64,000 nt of DNA from Pseudomonas sp. Irchel 3H7 (GTDB lineage: Bacteria > Pseudomonadota > Gammaproteobacteria > Pseudomonadales > Pseudomonadaceae), in NCBI RefSeq assembly GCF_900187605.1, contig NZ_FYEA01000009.1, positions 186,001-250,000 on the forward strand, read 5' to 3'. The translations under genes and the position numbers were made by a program. Positions 44,981-54,679 of the stretch are shown here, piece by piece. The notes under the pieces are model-generated. The model ran no database searches and was not told the DNA's origin. It saw only the letters and a program-made list of their open reading frames with translations. Every line of letters starts with the position of its first letter. Positions within the stretch are counted from its first letter, which is position 1.

Positions 44981-45877
44981 TCAGGGATTGTCGATCTGTT
45001 CGAGCATCCACTTGACAAAATCCCGCACCTTCGGCACTTCCGCCGCATGCTCTGGATACGCCAGGTAATACGCGTCGGAACTGGGCATTGCATGCTGCCA
45101 GGGAATGACCAGTTTGCCGTCGGCCAATTCCTCTTCCACCAGAAACCGCGGCAACAACGCCACACCACAGCCGACCTGCGCGGCGCGAATGCACATATAA
45201 AAGGTTTCGAAACGCGGCCCGTGGTAGCTGTGTTCGGTCTGGTAACCCTGACTGTCGAACCAGTCGTGCCAGGCTTGCGGGCGCGAGGCATTTTGCAGGA
45301 GGACCAGATCGGTAAGTTGCGTCGGATCAGTGAACGGCGTGTCCGGAAGGCTGCCCGGCGCGCACACCGGCACCAGTTCTTCGCCGAACAACTTCAGGCA
45401 TTCAGTGCCGGGCCGTGAGCCCTGACCAAAATAGAACGCCAGATCACTGCGCCCTTGCAGCAGATCATCCGCTTCTTGCTCGTTGCACAAATCCAGGTGA
45501 ATTGATGGATGGCGCAGACGCCAGCCTTTCAGGCGCGGCACCAGCCAGCGCGCGCCGAAGGTCGATGGCGTAGACACGCGCAGGACTTCGGTTTCACCAC
45601 CGTAGGAACGCAGGTAATGCGTCGACATTTCCACTTGCGTGAGGATTTTTCGTACTTCGACCAAGTACAAATCCCCGGCCGGGGTCATCTGCAAGCGCCG
45701 ACGCACCCGGCGGAACAACAAGTGCTGCAGCAGCTCTTCAAGCTGCGCGACCTGTTTGCTCACTGCGCTCTGGGTCAGGTTCAGCTCCTCGGCGGCGCGG
45801 GTGAAACTCAGGTGACGGGTCACGGCCTCGAAACACTGCAATGCGGTGATCGATGGCAAGTGGCGTTTGTTCAGCAT
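44981..45877 (-). CDS. LysR-family transcriptional regulator next to amaB
   Basis: The 298-residue product has an N-terminal winged helix-turn-helix at about 6-65 (LTQSAVSKQVAQLEELL) and a C-terminal periplasmic-binding-like effector domain. It is transcribed away from amaB, with a 163-base shared control region, and in P. putida a LysR gene lies at the same place, so it is a likely regulator of the lysine branch amaB-amaA. ATG 45877 (MLNKRHLPSITALQCFEAV) gives the family start; the longer upstream frame overlaps amaB. Confidence 0.92.
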   Translation of the reverse strand: MLNKRHLPSITALQCFEAVTRHLSFTRAAEELNLTQSAVSKQVAQLEELLQHLLFRRVRRRLQMTPAGDLYLVEVRKILTQVEMSTHYLRSYGGETEVLRVSTPSTFGARWLVPRLKGWRLRHPSIHLDLCNEQEADDLLQGRSDLAFYFGQGSRPGTECLKLFGEELVPVCAPGSLPDTPFTDPTQLTDLVLLQNASRPQAWHDWFDSQGYQTEHSYHGPRFETFYMCIRAAQVGCGVALLPRFLVEEELADGKLVIPWQHAMPSSDAYYLAYPEHAAEVPKVRDFVKWMLEQIDNP

Positions 45878-46040
45878 GGCTGATCCTTTTCTTGTCTTTC
45901 TATGCCCAGCATGAATAAACGGAATGATATCTCGCGTAAAGGTCGTTTGTTGCCTTGCCATTGTGACGCTACAACTAAAGGCCTGCCCGGTCGCGAAAAA
46001 GCGTCCGCACACATTCAGTTTTTTGCTTGAGGAGTGACCC

Positions 46041-47531
46041 ATGGTTGCCGCATTGCTTGATCGTCTTGGTGTGAACCCGGCCCTTTATCAGAACGGCAAA
46101 GTGCCGGTGCATTCGCCGATCGACGGCAGCCGCATTGCCGCCGTCAACTGGGAAGGCCCGGCCGAAGTCGAGCAGCACATCAGTCGCGCAGATCATGCGT
46201 TCGAGCAATGGCGCAAGGTGCCGGCCCCGCGTCGCGGCGAGCTGGTGCGTCAATTCGGTGAAGTGCTGCGCGAATACAAGGCTGATCTTGGCGAGCTGGT
46301 TTCCTGGGAGGCCGGCAAGATCACCCAGGAAGGTCTGGGTGAAGTGCAGGAGATGATCGACATCTGCGATTTCGCCGTCGGCCTGTCCCGCCAGTTGTAC
46401 GGTTTGACCATTGCCTCCGAGCGTCCGGGCCACCACATGCGTGAAACCTGGCATCCGCTGGGCGTGGTCGGGGTGATCAGCGCGTTCAACTTCCCGGTCG
46501 CAGTGTGGGCGTGGAACACCACGCTGGCGCTGGTCTGCGGCAACCCGGTGGTGTGGAAACCGTCGGAGAAAACTCCGCTGACCGCGTTGGCCTGCCAGGC
46601 GCTGTTTGATCGTGTAGTGAAGAATTTCACCGACGCCCCAGCGAATCTTTGCCAGGTGATTATTGGTGGTCGCGACGCTGGCGAAGCCTTGGTCGATGAC
46701 CCGCGTGTTGCGTTGATCAGCGCCACTGGCAGCACACGCATGGGCCGCGAAGTGGCGCCGAAAGTCGCCGCTCGTTTCGCTCGCAGCATTCTGGAATTGG
46801 GCGGTAACAACGCGATGATCCTCGGCCCGAGCGCGGATCTCGACATGGCGGTACGTGCGATTCTGTTCAGCGCCGTGGGTACGGCTGGGCAGCGTTGCAC
46901 CACCTTGCGCCGTCTGATCGCTCATGAGTCGGTCAAAGAAGAAATCGTCACGCGTCTCAAGGCCGCTTACTCGAAAGTGCGCATCGGCAACCCGCTGGAA
47001 GGCAATCTGGTCGGCCCGCTGATCGACAAGCACAGCTTCGAAAACATGCAGGACGCGCTGGAGCAGGCGTTGAGCGAGGGTGGGCGGGTATTTGGCGGCA
47101 AGCGTCAACTGGAAGACCAGTTCCCCAATGCTTATTACGTTTCGCCAGCGATTGTTGAAATGCCGGAGCAGAGCGATGTGGTGTGTAGCGAAACCTTCGC
47201 ACCGATTCTGTACGTGGTCGGCTACAGCGATTTCCAGGAAGCGCTGCGCCTGAATAACGCTGTACCGCAAGGTTTGTCGTCGTGCATTTTCACCACGGAC
47301 GTGCGTGAAGCCGAGCAGTTCATGTCGGCGGTGGGCAGTGATTGCGGTATCGCCAACGTCAACATCGGCCCGAGCGGTGCCGAAATCGGCGGCGCTTTTG
47401 GTGGCGAGAAGGAAACCGGTGGCGGTCGTGAGTCCGGCTCCGATGCGTGGCGCGCGTACATGCGCCGCCAGACCAACACCGTGAACTACTCGCTGGAGCT
47501 GCCGCTGGCGCAGGGCATCACATTCGACTGA
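46041..47531 (+). CDS. amaB: L-2-aminoadipate semialdehyde dehydrogenase AmaB
   Basis: AmaB oxidises 2-aminoadipate 6-semialdehyde to 2-aminoadipate in the pipecolate branch of lysine breakdown. The 496-residue product has the aldehyde dehydrogenase fold with the cofactor segment ISAFNFPVAVWAWN, the general base Glu252 in LELGGNNAM and the catalytic Cys286 in GTAGQRCTT. This is the ALDH7 (antiquitin) type. GGAG lies seven bases before the ATG. amaA follows after a structured repeat. Confidence 0.93.
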   Translation: MVAALLDRLGVNPALYQNGKVPVHSPIDGSRIAAVNWEGPAEVEQHISRADHAFEQWRKVPAPRRGELVRQFGEVLREYKADLGELVSWEAGKITQEGLGEVQEMIDICDFAVGLSRQLYGLTIASERPGHHMRETWHPLGVVGVISAFNFPVAVWAWNTTLALVCGNPVVWKPSEKTPLTALACQALFDRVVKNFTDAPANLCQVIIGGRDAGEALVDDPRVALISATGSTRMGREVAPKVAARFARSILELGGNNAMILGPSADLDMAVRAILFSAVGTAGQRCTTLRRLIAHESVKEEIVTRLKAAYSKVRIGNPLEGNLVGPLIDKHSFENMQDALEQALSEGGRVFGGKRQLEDQFPNAYYVSPAIVEMPEQSDVVCSETFAPILYVVGYSDFQEALRLNNAVPQGLSSCIFTTDVREAEQFMSAVGSDCGIANVNIGPSGAEIGGAFGGEKETGGGRESGSDAWRAYMRRQTNTVNYSLELPLAQGITFD

Positions 47532-47543
47532 TAGGTTGAGATC

Positions 47544-47650
47544 GATCGTTCCCTCGCTCTGCGTGGGAATGCCTCAGCGGACGCTCCGCGTTCGCTTTTG
47601 GGACGCAGAGCGTCCCTGACTGCATTCCCACGCAGAGCGTGGGAACGATC
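47544..47650. repeat. structured inverted repeat, family D
   Basis: The outer arms GATCGTTCCC...GCGTGGGAATGC and GCATTCCCACGC...GGGAACGATC pair, with an inner palindrome around GGACGCTCCGCG and CGCAGAGCGTCC. It lies between amaB and amaA, so it may shape the relative level of the two messages. Confidence 0.8.
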
Positions 47651-47689
47651 ATTTTGCAGTGTTTGTTAGGTTTCTGTTGGAGTCTGGCA

Positions 47690-48973
47690 ATGCCGTTACG
47701 CGAAGAATGTCTGTGGGAAAAGCTCACGCCACAAAGGCCAGATAACACCGCGCTCAGGGGTGAAGTCAAAGTCGATGTCTGCGTGATCGGCGCCGGGTTT
47801 ACCGGGTTGTCGGCGGCGCTGCATCTGTTGGAAAAGGGCAAAAGCGTCTGCGTGCTGGAGGCCCATCGCGCCGGTCACGGTGGTTCCGGGCGCAACGTCG
47901 GGCTGGTCAACGCTGGCATGTGGATTCCACCGGACGAGATCGAAGCCGGGTTTGGCGAAGCGGTCGGCAGTCAGCTCAATCGCATGCTCGGGGCGGCGCC
48001 AGCGCTGGTGTTCAGCCTTGTGGATAAGTACAACATCGATTGTCAGTTACGCCGCGAAGGCACCCTGCACATGGCGCACAACGCCAAGGGCGAAGCGGAT
48101 CTGCGCAGTCGTGAACAACAATGGAAACGCCGTGGCGCGCCAGTCGAATTGCTCACTGGCAAGGCGTGCGAGCAAGCCACGGGCACGCAAAAAATCGCCG
48201 CTGCGTTGCTTGATCGCCGCGCCGGTACGCTTAATCCGATGGCTTATGTCACCGGGCTGGCCAATGCGGTAAGCGGTCTCGGCGGGCAACTGTTCGATCA
48301 TTCACCGGTCACTCGCCTTGAGCGTCAGGGCACGAAATGGTCGGTGCAGACCGAGCACGGTTCGGTGCTGGCCGAGCAAGTGGTCATCGCCTCCAACGCC
48401 TACACCGAAGGCGACTGGACCGAGCTCAAGCGCAACTTCTTCCCCGGTTACTACTATCAGGTCGCGTCGGTGCCGTTGACCGAAGACGCCGCGCAGCAAA
48501 TTCTCCCGGGCGGGCAGGGCTCGTGGGATACGCGGCAAGTGCTGAGCAGCATTCGTCGCGACAAAGAAGGCCGGTTATTGCTCGGCAGCCTCGGCAACGG
48601 CAATCAGAAGCCGACCTGGTTTCTCAAGGCCTGGGCCGATCGCGTGCAGCAGCATTACTTCCCCAATCTGAAACCCGTCGAGTGGGAATGCACCTGGACC
48701 GGGCGCATTGCGTTTACACCCGATCACCTCATGCGTTTGTTCGAGCCGGCGCCGGGACTGGTGGCCGTCACCGGTTACAACGGCCGTGGCGTCACTACCG
48801 GCACCGTGGTCGGCAAGGCTTTCGCTGATTATCTGTGTAACGGCAATCCGCAAGCCCTGCCGATTCCCTTCGCACCGATGCAGCCCTTGGCCGGCGTGGG
48901 CTTGCGCAGTTGCCTGTACGAGGCCGGTTTCTCGCTGTATCACGCGGGCCAGTGCCTGCGCATCGTCATTTGA
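47690..48973 (+). CDS. amaA: L-pipecolate oxidase AmaA (FAD-dependent oxidoreductase)
   Basis: AmaA oxidises L-pipecolate to piperideine-6-carboxylate, which opens to the substrate of AmaB. The 427-residue product is a DAO/GMC-like flavoprotein with the FAD-binding GAGFTG at 34-39 and the adenine-binding Glu about 20 residues later (VCVLEAHRAGHGGSGRN). The C-terminal GYNGRGVTTG segment is the family flavin contact. ATG 47690 (MPLREECLWEKL) has GGAG eight bases upstream and is preferred to the upstream in-frame GTG/ATG codons in the repeat. Confidence 0.9.
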   Translation: MPLREECLWEKLTPQRPDNTALRGEVKVDVCVIGAGFTGLSAALHLLEKGKSVCVLEAHRAGHGGSGRNVGLVNAGMWIPPDEIEAGFGEAVGSQLNRMLGAAPALVFSLVDKYNIDCQLRREGTLHMAHNAKGEADLRSREQQWKRRGAPVELLTGKACEQATGTQKIAAALLDRRAGTLNPMAYVTGLANAVSGLGGQLFDHSPVTRLERQGTKWSVQTEHGSVLAEQVVIASNAYTEGDWTELKRNFFPGYYYQVASVPLTEDAAQQILPGGQGSWDTRQVLSSIRRDKEGRLLLGSLGNGNQKPTWFLKAWADRVQQHYFPNLKPVEWECTWTGRIAFTPDHLMRLFEPAPGLVAVTGYNGRGVTTGTVVGKAFADYLCNGNPQALPIPFAPMQPLAGVGLRSCLYEAGFSLYHAGQCLRIVI

Positions 48974-49264
48974 GTGTTGAAATATGTTGCCGGAAGCGGC
49001 GCTTTTCGATGCAGCGACTAGCCTGTAATGGTGCGGGTTGTAGCAGTCCCGCACCAGCAGTGTGCAGTTCGGTGACGCGGGCTGTTACAGGCTGGTTGCA
49101 CGTCGTTTGGCGCCGCGGTTGCAATGATGGCGCGTGCGGGTTGCGCCTGAAAAAATAAATGGTTTCACCTTCCGCGGTTTAGACGGTTGCACGCCCAATG
49201 AAAATGGGAACGAAACAGTCGAAATAACAAGAAAGCAGCGACTTTTTGAAGAATAAAAAACCGA

Positions 49265-49280
49265 TGGCACGGCCCTTGCT
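49265..49280 (+). promoter_or_regulatory. sigma-54 promoter of the branched-chain amino-acid ABC operon
   Basis: TGGCACG-GCCC-TTGCT is an exact match to the sigma-54 consensus, with GG and GC at the -24 and -12 places. It lies 61 bases before the ATG at 49342. The rest of the 368-base gap 48974-49341 has several partial GCAC...GTGC-like pieces that might be NtrC or other activator sites but none that I can call. Confidence 0.88.
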
Positions 49281-49341
49281 CTGAGCATTCAGTGAAGTGA
49301 AGTCGCAGTGCCAACTAAAAAAAACCTTGGAGCACCACCTC

Positions 49342-50475
49342 ATGTCCCAGACGTTTTACAAGAAAGGCTTTCTGGCCCTCGCAGTGGCTACTGCGTTGGG
49401 TGTTTCTGCGTTTGCTCAAGCTGATGTGAAAATCGGTGTAGCGGGTCCAATGACGGGCGCCAACGCGGCATTTGGCGAGCAGTACATGAAGGGTGCACAG
49501 GCAGCGGCTGATGCAGTCAACGCGGCGGGTGGCGTCAACGGGGAGAAAATCGTTCTGGTCAAAGGCGATGACGCCTGCGAGCCGAAGCAGGCCGTGACGG
49601 TCGCCAAGGACCTCACCAACCAGAAAGTCGCCGGCGTGGTCGGTCACTTCTGCTCCTCTTCGACCATTCCAGCGTCGGAAATCTACGACGAAGCCGGGAT
49701 CATCGCCATCACCCCGGGTTCGACCAACCCGCAAGTCACCGAGCGCGGCCTCAGCGCCATGTTCCGTATGTGCGGGCGTGACGACCAACAGGGCATTGTG
49801 GCCGGCGACTACATCGTCGACGTGCTCAAGGGCAAGAAAGTCGTTGTGCTGCACGACAAAGACACCTACGGCCAAGGCTTGGCGGATGCCACCAAGGCAC
49901 AACTGGTCAAGCGTGGCGTGACGCCTGTGTTGTACGAAGGCCTGACCCGTGGTGAAAAAGACTTCAGCACCATCGTCACCAAGATCCGTGGCGCCGGCGC
50001 CGACGTCGTCTACTTCGGCGGTCTGCACCCGGAGGCCGGCCCGCTGGTTCGCCAGCTGCGTGAACAAGGCCTGAAAGACGTCAAGTTCATGTCCGATGAC
50101 GGCATCGTGACTGACGAACTGGTGACCACCGCCGGTGGCCCGCAATTCGTCGACGGCGTGCTGATGACCTTCGGCGCCGACCCGCGCTTGCTGCCAGACA
50201 GCAAGACTGTGGTAGACGCTTTCCGCAAGGCCGGTACCGAGCCTGAGGGTTACACCCTGTACGCCTACGCTTCGGTGCAGACCCTGGCTGCCGCGTTCAA
50301 CGGTGCCAAGTCCAACAAGGGCGAAGAGGCCGCAGCCTGGCTGAAGAAAAATCCGGTGAAAACCGTCATGGGCGAAAAAACCTGGGACTCCAAGGGCGAC
50401 CTGAAAGTCTCCGACTACGTGGTTTACCAGTGGGACAAGGACGGCAAATATCACCAGCTGGAAAAACAGAAGTAA
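49342..50475 (+). CDS. branched-chain amino-acid ABC transporter substrate-binding protein (LivK/BraC type)
   Basis: This periplasmic protein would bind leucine, isoleucine, valine or related amino acids. The 377-residue precursor has a signal peptide of about 26 residues (KKGFLALAVATALGVSAFA) and the type I binding-protein fold with VKIGVAGPMTG and NAAGGVNGEKI. The GHFCSSSTIPASEIYDEAG segment holds the Ser/Thr ligand contacts typical of LivJ/LivK. TTGGAG lies nine bases upstream. It is the first gene of a five-gene operon. Confidence 0.94.
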   Translation: MSQTFYKKGFLALAVATALGVSAFAQADVKIGVAGPMTGANAAFGEQYMKGAQAAADAVNAAGGVNGEKIVLVKGDDACEPKQAVTVAKDLTNQKVAGVVGHFCSSSTIPASEIYDEAGIIAITPGSTNPQVTERGLSAMFRMCGRDDQQGIVAGDYIVDVLKGKKVVVLHDKDTYGQGLADATKAQLVKRGVTPVLYEGLTRGEKDFSTIVTKIRGAGADVVYFGGLHPEAGPLVRQLREQGLKDVKFMSDDGIVTDELVTTAGGPQFVDGVLMTFGADPRLLPDSKTVVDAFRKAGTEPEGYTLYAYASVQTLAAAFNGAKSNKGEEAAAWLKKNPVKTVMGEKTWDSKGDLKVSDYVVYQWDKDGKYHQLEKQK

Positions 50476-50509
50476 GGGCTGACGCGATCAGCTGATCCCA
50501 CGGTTCCTT

Positions 50510-50599
50510 TGTAGGAGTGAGCCTGCTCGCGATGACGGAGTTACAGGCAACACATGTGTTGAATGTTAATCCGCTATCGCGAGCAGGCTCACTCCTACA
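50510..50599. repeat. REP-type inverted pair, family A
   Basis: Opposed copies TGTAGGAGTGAGCCTGCTCG and its complement between the binding-protein gene and livH. In an operon this place fits known use of REPs to stabilise the upstream message, which would raise binding-protein yield over the permeases. Confidence 0.9.
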
Positions 50600-50714
50600 G
50601 GGGGCGGTGGTGACGGGTGGATCGTGGCTGACATTGCTCCGACGTAAATCTGTATTTTTCCTAGAAGAACCGCACACCCCGGGTGTGCAGGTTCTCACTG
50701 CGTGAGATTGCGTT

Positions 50715-51629
<915 letters not shown>

Positions 51630-51632
51630 GCG

Positions 51633-52934
51633 ATGTCTTCAACCACTCAAAAAAGCATTGATATCAAAAAAAGCCTGGTTGAGGCGATTCTGGCCGGCCT
51701 GATTGCCCTGATCGTATTCGGGCCGATTGTCGGCGTCGTACTCGAGGGTTACAGCTTCAATCTTGAGCCGACCCGCGTGGCGTGGATTATCGGCATTGTC
51801 ATGATCGGCCGCTTCGCCCTCAGCCTGTTCCTGCAAACACCCAAGGGCCTGAAAATCCTCGACGGATTCGAGAGCACCGGTTCCGGTGTGCATGTGCTGC
51901 CAAGCGACCATAAATCGAGCCTGCGCTGGATCATCCCGCTGCTGATTGTGCTGGCGATCATCGTGCCGTTTGTTTCCAACTCCTATCTGCTGGGCGTGGT
52001 GATCCTCGGATTGATCTACGTGCTGCTGGGGTTGGGGTTGAACATTGTGGTCGGTCTGGCCGGTCTGCTCGATCTGGGTTACGTGGCGTTCTACGCCATC
52101 GGTGCCTACGGTCTGGCGCTCGGTTATCAGTATCTCGGTCTGGGCTTTTGGACGGTGTTGCCGCTGGCGGCAATCACTGCCGGGCTGGCCGGGTGCATCC
52201 TTGGCTTCCCGGTGTTGCGTCTGCACGGCGACTATCTGGCAATCGTGACCTTGGGCTTCGGTGAAATCATTCGCCTGGTCCTCAACAACTGGTTGTCGCT
52301 GACCGGCGGCCCGAACGGTATGCCAGCGCCACTGCCGACGTTCTTCGGTCTGGAATTCGGCAAACGGGCGAAGGATGGCGGGGTGCCGTTTCACGAGTTC
52401 TTCGGCATCGCCTACAACCCGGACGTGAAGTATTACTTCATCTATGCGGTGTTGTTCCTCGTGGTGTTGGCTGTGCTGTACATCAAGCATCGGCTGGTGA
52501 AAATGCCGGTCGGTCGCGCCTGGGAAGCCTTGCGTGAAGATGAAATCGCCTGCCGCTCGATGGGCCTCAACCACGTGCTGGTCAAGCTCTCGGCGTTCAC
52601 TATCGGTGCATCGACCGCAGGTCTGGCCGGGGTGTTTTTCGCCACCTACCAGGGCTTCGTCAACCCGACCTCGTTCACCTTCTTCGAATCGGCACTGATC
52701 CTCGCCATCGTCGTGCTCGGCGGCATGGGCTCGACCATCGGCGTGGTGATTGCCGCGTTCGTACTCACCGTCGCTCCGGAATTGCTGCGCGGCTTCGCTG
52801 AATATCGCGTGCTGCTGTTCGGCATCCTGATGGTGTTGATGATGATCTGGCGACCACGCGGGCTGATTCGCATCAGCCGTACCGGGGTCACTCCACGCAA
52901 AGGTGCCATTCATTATGAGAGGACTGCGCCATGA
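51633..52934 (+). CDS. livM: branched-chain amino-acid ABC transporter permease LivM
   Basis: The 433-residue product is the second permease, with about ten helices, an N-terminal extension of about 100 residues usual for the proteobacterial LivM, and the GLAGLLDLGYVAFYAIGAY and WEALREDEIACRSMGLN blocks. It starts four bases after livH stops and overlaps livG by four bases. Confidence 0.94.
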   Translation: MSSTTQKSIDIKKSLVEAILAGLIALIVFGPIVGVVLEGYSFNLEPTRVAWIIGIVMIGRFALSLFLQTPKGLKILDGFESTGSGVHVLPSDHKSSLRWIIPLLIVLAIIVPFVSNSYLLGVVILGLIYVLLGLGLNIVVGLAGLLDLGYVAFYAIGAYGLALGYQYLGLGFWTVLPLAAITAGLAGCILGFPVLRLHGDYLAIVTLGFGEIIRLVLNNWLSLTGGPNGMPAPLPTFFGLEFGKRAKDGGVPFHEFFGIAYNPDVKYYFIYAVLFLVVLAVLYIKHRLVKMPVGRAWEALREDEIACRSMGLNHVLVKLSAFTIGASTAGLAGVFFATYQGFVNPTSFTFFESALILAIVVLGGMGSTIGVVIAAFVLTVAPELLRGFAEYRVLLFGILMVLMMIWRPRGLIRISRTGVTPRKGAIHYERTAP

Positions 52935-53803
52935 GTGAAGTCGTACTCTCTGTTGAAAAACTGATGATGCATTTCGGTGGCATCAAGGCCTTGAGCGATG
53001 TCAGCCTGAAGGTAAAACGCAACTCGATCTTCGCCCTGATCGGCCCCAACGGCGCCGGCAAGACCACGGTGTTCAACTGCCTGACCGGGTTCTACAAAGC
53101 CACCGGCGGCAAGATCGAACTCAATGTGCGCGGCCAGCAGACCAACGTCATTCAGTTGCTGGGCGAGTCGTTCAAACCGACGGATTTTGTCTCGCCGAAA
53201 TCCTTCCTCAGCCGCATGTACTACAAGATGTTCGGCGGTACGCACCTGGTAAACCGTGCAGGCCTGGCGCGGACATTCCAGAACATTCGTCTGTTCAAGG
53301 AAATGTCGGTACTGGAAAACCTGCTGGTGGCCCAGCACATGTGGGTCAACCGCAACATGCTCGCCGGCATCCTCAACACCAAGGGCTACCGCAAGGCCGA
53401 AAGTGACGCGCTGGACTGCGCGTTCTACTGGCTGGAAGTGGTCGATCTGGTGGACTGTGCCAACCGTCTCGCCGGTGAACTTTCCTACGGTCAGCAACGC
53501 CGTCTGGAGATCGCCCGAGCCATGTGCACGCGGCCGCAGATCATCTGCCTGGACGAACCGGCCGCCGGCCTCAACCCTCAGGAAACCGAAGCGCTGAGCG
53601 CGATGATCCGGCTGCTGCGCGACGAGCACGATCTGACCGTGGTGCTGATCGAACACGACATGGGCATGGTTATGAGTATTTCCGATCACATCGTGGTGCT
53701 GGACCACGGCATCGTCATCGCCGAAGGCGGACCTGAAGTGATCCGTAACGATCCGAAAGTGATCGCTGCCTATCTGGGCGCCGACGAAGAGGAGCTGGTA
53801 TGA
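52931..53803 (+). CDS. livG: branched-chain amino-acid ABC transporter ATP-binding protein LivG
   Basis: The 290-residue product has Walker A GPNGAGKT, the signature LSYGQQRRLEIARA and Walker B IICLDEPAAGLNP. The signature has SYGQQ in place of SGGQQ, as is common in LivG. An insertion of about 40 residues (from QQTNVIQLLGESF) follows Walker A. It overlaps livM and livF by four bases on each side, so the three are coupled. Confidence 0.95.
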   Translation: MSEVVLSVEKLMMHFGGIKALSDVSLKVKRNSIFALIGPNGAGKTTVFNCLTGFYKATGGKIELNVRGQQTNVIQLLGESFKPTDFVSPKSFLSRMYYKMFGGTHLVNRAGLARTFQNIRLFKEMSVLENLLVAQHMWVNRNMLAGILNTKGYRKAESDALDCAFYWLEVVDLVDCANRLAGELSYGQQRRLEIARAMCTRPQIICLDEPAAGLNPQETEALSAMIRLLRDEHDLTVVLIEHDMGMVMSISDHIVVLDHGIVIAEGGPEVIRNDPKVIAAYLGADEEELV

Positions 53804-54516
53804 CGCAACCGATCCTCGAACTCAAAGACCTCGACGTGTTCTACGGCCCGATCCAGGCCCTCAAAGGTGTGTCGCTGCAGATCAATGAAGGGGAAACCGT
53901 CAGCCTGATCGGCTCCAACGGGGCGGGGAAATCGACGTTGCTGATGTCGATCTTCGGCCAGCCACGGGCCGCGGGCGGGCAGATCCTTTATCAAGGCGTC
54001 GATATCACCCACAAGTCCTCGCACTACATTGCTTCCAACGGCATTGCGCAGTCGCCGGAAGGGCGGCGGGTGTTTCCCGACATGACCGTCGAGGAGAACC
54101 TGCTGATGGGCACCATCCCGATTGGCGACAAGTACGCCAAAGAGGACATGCAGCGCATGTTTACGCTGTTTCCACGGCTGGAAGAGCGACGTAACCAACG
54201 GGCGATGACCATGTCTGGCGGTGAGCAGCAAATGCTCGCCATTGCCCGGGCATTGATGAGTCGGCCGAAGCTATTGCTGCTCGATGAACCTAGCCTCGGG
54301 TTGGCGCCGATTGTGGTGAAGCAGATCTTTGCGACCCTGCGTGAACTGGCGAAAACCGGCATGACCATTTTTTTGGTCGAGCAGAACGCCAACCATGCGC
54401 TGAAACTGTCTGACCGCGCGTATGTGATGGTCAACGGCGAGATTCGCCTGACCGGCACGGGTAAAGAGTTGCTAGTGAATGAGGAGGTGCGTAACGCCTA
54501 TCTGGGCGGGCACTGA
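53800..54516 (+). CDS. livF: branched-chain amino-acid ABC transporter ATP-binding protein LivF
   Basis: The 238-residue product has Walker A GSNGAGKST, signature MSGGEQQMLAIARA and Walker B LLLLDEPSLGLAP. It pairs with LivG as the ATPase heterodimer. It is the last gene of the operon and a terminator follows 18 bases after its stop. Confidence 0.95.
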   Translation: MTQPILELKDLDVFYGPIQALKGVSLQINEGETVSLIGSNGAGKSTLLMSIFGQPRAAGGQILYQGVDITHKSSHYIASNGIAQSPEGRRVFPDMTVEENLLMGTIPIGDKYAKEDMQRMFTLFPRLEERRNQRAMTMSGGEQQMLAIARALMSRPKLLLLDEPSLGLAPIVVKQIFATLRELAKTGMTIFLVEQNANHALKLSDRAYVMVNGEIRLTGTGKELLVNEEVRNAYLGGH

Positions 54517-54534
54517 TTCTTCCAGCGTTATGCA

Positions 54535-54568
54535 CAGCCCCGGCGACGCAAGTCCCGGGGCTTTTTCA
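54535..54568 (+). terminator. terminator after livF
   Basis: An 8-bp stem AGCCCCGG / CCGGGGCT with a twelve-base loop is followed by TTTTTCATT. Confidence 0.85.
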
Positions 54569-54592
54569 TTCCGCAAACATACCGCACGCCTG

Positions 54593-54671
54593 TGTAGGAG
54601 CTGCCGAAGGCTGCGATCTTTTGATGTTGTCTTTAAAGATCAAAAGATCGCAGCCTTCGGCAGCTCCTACA
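54593..54671. repeat. inverted repeat, family B (best copy)
   Basis: The left arm TGTAGGAGCTGCCGAAGGCT and the complementary right arm match perfectly and extend inward through GCGATCTTTTGAT, giving one long hairpin of about 33 bp stem. Family members at 12551 and 44897. Confidence 0.92.
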
Positions 54672-54679
54672 GGGAATTG

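Noticed and set aside
48974..49341. Small gene before the branched-chain binding protein
   Set aside because: Short frames occur but none has a ribosome site or plausible composition; the sigma-54 promoter and activator sites explain the gap.
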